From assembly GCF_030848805.1 (NCBI RefSeq), contig NC_092360.1, positions 19,571,701 to 19,635,700 on the forward strand: a stretch of 64,000 bases of DNA, read 5' to 3'. Below are positions 62,101 through 64,000 of this stretch, piece by piece. Each line of letters starts with the position of its first letter. Positions within the stretch are counted from its first letter, which is position 1. Source of the DNA: Temnothorax longispinosus (lineage: Eukaryota; Arthropoda; Insecta; Hymenoptera; Formicidae). Under the pieces are notes generated by a model. That model saw only the letters and a list, made by a program, of their open reading frames with translations, did no database searches and had not been told where the DNA came from. Made by a program: the position numbers and the translations under genes.

Positions 62101-64000
62101 GGAGGAATCTCTGTTTCTAAAGAGAAGTTATACTTTTGTATATATTAAAAATACCTACTTACATAACTGTTCGGAATATTTTTAGAAAACAAAGAATTTG
62201 TACAAAATTTAGAAAAACGAGTAAAATAGTTGTAACAGAATTATTCAATTTGATTAAAGTAAAAAAAACATTTTTTAAATTTTGTCGAAAGTACACGTTC
62301 TCAAAGAATTTATTATGTCTTGTAATTCTTTGCAAATTTTTAAAATTTACGTAACATCCGTTGCATAATTTCGCGTTAGATTCCCCCAGTCGGTTCGTAA
62401 ATGCAAAACTACGCCTCGCGGCATCGAGCTTGGACCCGTTTGAATAAAGTGCCTGTTGGAGCGAGATGTCGTTGAGCAAACTGCCCTTGGACACACGATC
62501 CCGAACTTGCTTGGTACAGACACGAGGTGCTGGAGATACGAAATTTCGAGTCATCCGATCCATGCATTTCCAACGCTTCTTTCTCCCGGGGGTTTCACGA
62601 ACGACGAAGAAAATTCAAGGAACATTTGTTACTTCTGAAGTCGATATCGCCCCACCTGGATTCAACCCAACATCTATTTCCGTCTGATATCCCGGCGAGA
62701 ACATTCGATCAATTCGTTTGACGCATTTTCTCAAATCTCTATCGTACTTTTAATTAAAATAATAATAGATCATCTTTTTAACTATATTGATAAATGTTTG
62801 TGCCAATTCAAAAATTAAAAAAAACATGTTATAGCGATAAATACTGAACTGTGTGATTTGAAAAATTGTTATTCCAAGAAATCACATTTTAGCGAAAAAA
62901 CGAGCAAATAAAATGCCTCGTAAAATAACTTAATTTAATTTCGAACCATTTACTGTGTGAATAAATAAATATAAATGATACAGCCTAAATGAGATAAAAA
63001 ACAGTTTAATCCATTTTAAGGTATAACATAATAATAATTATTGTTTTATTTTATTTACACATTACAAATAAAAAAGTTTCTATACATGCTCGCTGATAAT
63101 GTCGCGCAATTTGATAAAGTTTTAAACCTCTGGGGTGAAAGTTAATGCTAACGACGCTCTATTAGTGCTTGGAGCTAGGAGCATCTCTATTCTTTTCGTA
63201 CTAAATTCGCGGTAAATTAGCCGCGATTACTTTAAAGCGGTTTAACGCACCACGAGATAAAAGTAACAAAGGGGACTTAATTGTCGAGTATTTTTCTATA
63301 TACCGCCCGCAAGCGCGCAGCGGCGCGGCCTCGTGATCTGAAAAGCCTGTAACTGGGTCTTCGAATAAGTGCGCGAAACGCGCGCAACGAGATGAAGCGC
63401 GATATCGATATGTTAGCTATTAATAGCGGTACAACGAATTACCCGTTTCGCACCGTCGATGGATTTTCGATACTCTTTTTTATCGACATTTCTCGCTTTG
63501 CCCTCCATAATAACAATATCTATCATCCGTTAAACCGTGACGCGATTGTTCCCTCCACCGCGTAACTCTATCAATAATGCAAACATCCCGTCTTCGTCAC
63601 CTTTATACCCATAAATTATGAAATTAATTTATATATCTCATTGCATCTGTCACATATTTATTGTGTCGACGCGAAAATCGCGGGTGTCCCTTGTCTAATA
63701 TTCCGGGGCTAAAATCGATATCCGAAATTTTGGACTAATCCGTCAAATCGATCATCTTGCCGGGACAGATATGCGAGCGACCCCAGATGGTCAAATTCCT
63801 GTGAAACTATGACGGGAATTAATGGTAATGGTGGGGCGGAGAGTGGGATTGATGTGCGAGATATCTGACCGGTTTGATGGGTTTGGCGTGTCGTTGACGC
63901 GCGCGGCTTGATTTCTTATAGCTTTTTAACTACCTGAACACTTGAGTCCCTGATGGGCGATACCGTGAAGCATCGAGCCGCAGTGGTCGCAGAAGGTCGG
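50137..64000 (-). CDS. Pkc53E: conventional protein kinase C (Pkc53E-like), 3' eleven exons, partial
   Basis: This is a calcium- and diacylglycerol-dependent Ser/Thr kinase recruited to membranes. The exons on the - strand are 64000-63934 (cut by the window edge), 57713-57585, 54494-54341, 53805-53577, 53313-53182, 53091-52918, 52436-52345, 51908-51707, 51281-51093, 50496-50356 and 50289-50137. They join in frame to 553 residues. The order is C1B (1-about 45), C2 (about 63-185) with acidic calcium-binding loops, ATP loop LGKGSFGK, catalytic YRDLKLDN, DFG, activation loop TTKTFCGTPDY, turn motif LTPTDK and hydrophobic motif FMGFSY. The pseudosubstrate, C1A and start of C1B, roughly 115 residues, lie outside. 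A C2 placed after C1 marks the conventional class; the choice of Pkc53E over another insect conventional PKC is inference. Confidence 0.93.
50356..50496 (-). CDS. Pkc53E: Pkc53E exon: end of kinase core and start of AGC tail
   Basis: The TTGTCGCAG acceptor is followed by FLTKNPSKRLGCGMRGEDDV, then FFRRIDWEKIENREVQPPFK. 47 codons, phase 0; donor GTAAGT. Confidence 0.95.
50624..50842. mobile_element. TA-flanked MITE in a kinase intron, 219 bp
   Basis: CACTGCAAAT at the left and GCAGTG at the right are inverted, with TA on both sides. AACACA-type and AAACGTGT-type words pair further in, with many mismatches. It lies in the 596-base intron between the C-lobe exons. The CACTG tip resembles the element at 3628. 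Confidence 0.65.
51093..51281 (-). CDS. Pkc53E: Pkc53E exon: kinase C-lobe
   Basis: It encodes IILYQPYGKSVDWWAYGVLL and YEMLVGQPPFDGEDEDEL, through to KEAKEVCKA. Phase 0 at both ends; 63 codons. Confidence 0.95.
51707..51908 (-). CDS. Pkc53E: Pkc53E exon: catalytic and activation loops
   Basis: It contains YRDLKLDN, the metal-binding DFG and TTKTFCGTPDYIAPE, with the PDK1-type activation-loop threonine. The exon ends after APE in phase 0 before GTAAAT. All catalytic residues expected of an active kinase are present. Confidence 0.96.
52345..52436 (-). CDS. Pkc53E: Pkc53E exon: kinase hinge region
   Basis: It encodes DRLYFVMEYVNGGDLMYQIQ and QCGKFKEPVA, the inter-lobe hinge (MEYV). It ends in phase 2 before GTGAGT. 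Confidence 0.95.
52918..53091 (-). CDS. Pkc53E: Pkc53E exon: kinase N-lobe
   Basis: It encodes VLLAERKGTDELYAIKILKK, with the ATP-binding lysine in AIK, and runs through VECTMVEKRVLAL, with the helix-C glutamate in EKR, to SCFQTM. 58 codons, phase 0 at both ends. Confidence 0.95.
53182..53313 (-). CDS. Pkc53E: Pkc53E exon: hinge and start of kinase domain
   Basis: The TATATTCAG acceptor is followed by a polar hinge (KTSVTKKTHTTQDKDVPHNM), and the exon ends with the glycine-rich loop LGKGSFGK. Phase 0 at both ends; the donor is GTAAGT. Confidence 0.93.
53577..53805 (-). CDS. Pkc53E: Pkc53E exon: C2 C-terminal half and hinge start
   Basis: It encodes DLKPEDKDRRLLIEVWDWDR then TSRNDFMGS, with the second set of calcium-binding aspartates (WDWDRTSRND). 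It continues through GEFYNVPVPEEG to LKTKMR and ends in phase 0 before GTATTT. Confidence 0.95.
54341..54494 (-). CDS. Pkc53E: Pkc53E exon: C2 N-terminal half
   Basis: The TTCGCAG acceptor is followed by EGRNLIPMDPNGLSDPYVKL, which holds the first calcium-binding loop aspartates, and then by the lysine-rich KKKTKTIKSNLNPEWNETII. It ends in phase 2 before GTAAGT. Confidence 0.95.
54495..57584 (-). other. Pkc53E intron before the C2 domain (3.1 kb)
   Basis: Mostly AT-rich. A CpG-richer patch at about 56100-56340 has no open frame of note. No other feature is supported. Confidence 0.75.
57585..57713 (-). CDS. Pkc53E: Pkc53E exon: C1B end and C2 start
   Basis: It encodes CDMNVHKRCEESVPNLCGCD then HTERRGRIHL, completing the C1B cysteine/histidine set, and enters C2 with SKLSIE. 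It starts by completing an Ala codon and ends in phase 1 before GTAGGT. The segment between C1B and C2 (HISCAG) is less typical than the usual acidic linker. Confidence 0.93.
59049..59098. repeat. (AT)n microsatellite
   Basis: About 25 AT repeats in the long kinase intron. Confidence 0.95.
59870..60840. other. CpG-rich block in the kinase intron
   Basis: This part of the intron is GC- and CpG-rich against an AT-rich background. It has long open frames on both strands (for example 60739-60401 on -) and a TATAAAA at 60772 on +. I see no domain in any frame. An alternative promoter or enhancer is possible but unproven. Confidence 0.3.
63934..64000 (-). CDS. Pkc53E: Pkc53E exon: C1B first part (truncated by window end)
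   Basis: It reads PTFCDHCGSMLHGIAHQGLK then CS, the core of a C1 zinc finger with its CxxC and HQGLKC elements. It ends in phase 1 before GTAGTT. The 5' boundary lies beyond the window. Confidence 0.93.

Larger units (their letters stand above)
57714..63933 (-). other. Pkc53E intron inside C1B (6.2 kb)
   Basis: The intron splits C1B. It holds an AT microsatellite at 59049-59098 and a CpG-rich block at about 59870-60840; open frames at 61587-61850 and 62159-62720 have no recognisable domain. Nothing else is supported. Confidence 0.75.

Noticed and set aside
62159..62720. Overlapping frames on both strands in the kinase intron
   Set aside because: No recognised domain. The 3' half of the minus frame is AT-rich intron translation, and the plus frames are its shadows.

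Overview
The window looks like a piece of an insect nuclear genome, most likely a hymenopteran and plausibly an ant. The reasons are spliced eukaryotic genes, AT-rich DNA broken by CpG-rich patches, long GA/AT microsatellites and many short inverted-repeat transposons with TA or TTAA target sites. The species call is inference; the gene structures are read directly from the sequence.

Two conserved genes can be reconstructed exon by exon, and they converge on each other. On the + strand, bases 8561-28003 hold a complete ten-exon coding sequence for a crossveinless-2/BMPER-type secreted BMP regulator of 635 residues: signal peptide, five von Willebrand C domains, a VWD domain with the GDPH cleavage motif, and a C8 cysteine region. 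On the - strand, bases 64000-50137 hold the last eleven exons of a conventional protein kinase C (553 residues: most of C1B, C2, kinase domain and C-terminal tail). Its first exons (pseudosubstrate, C1A, start of C1B) lie beyond the right edge. The two act at different levels, extracellular BMP tuning and intracellular calcium/diacylglycerol signalling; nothing in the window links them functionally.

Layout: 1-8519 is upstream DNA with no recognised gene, a 220-bp GA tract and two small inverted-repeat elements. 8520-28308 is cv-2; its 10-kb first intron carries a 546-bp hairpin element and a 2.78-kb palindromic transposon flanked by an 8-bp duplication. 28.3-31.5 kb is the 3' flank of cv-2, with a possible short two-exon coding unit and a degenerate GATC-rich array. 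31.6-35.2 kb is a block of foldback and tandem-repeat elements. 35.4-36.5 kb holds a candidate three-exon minus-strand gene for a small hydrophobic protein, the best candidate here for something undescribed. 36.8-38.4 kb is a 475-bp tandem duplication running into a 500-N assembly gap. 38.7-44.3 kb is a transposon graveyard: a piggyBac-like TTAA element, nested TA elements and a broken LTR retroelement. 44.3-50.1 kb is AT-rich and without a convincing gene. The rest is protein kinase C and its introns.

All splice sites, phases and repeat boundaries were read by eye. No database search, alignment program or transcript data were available.
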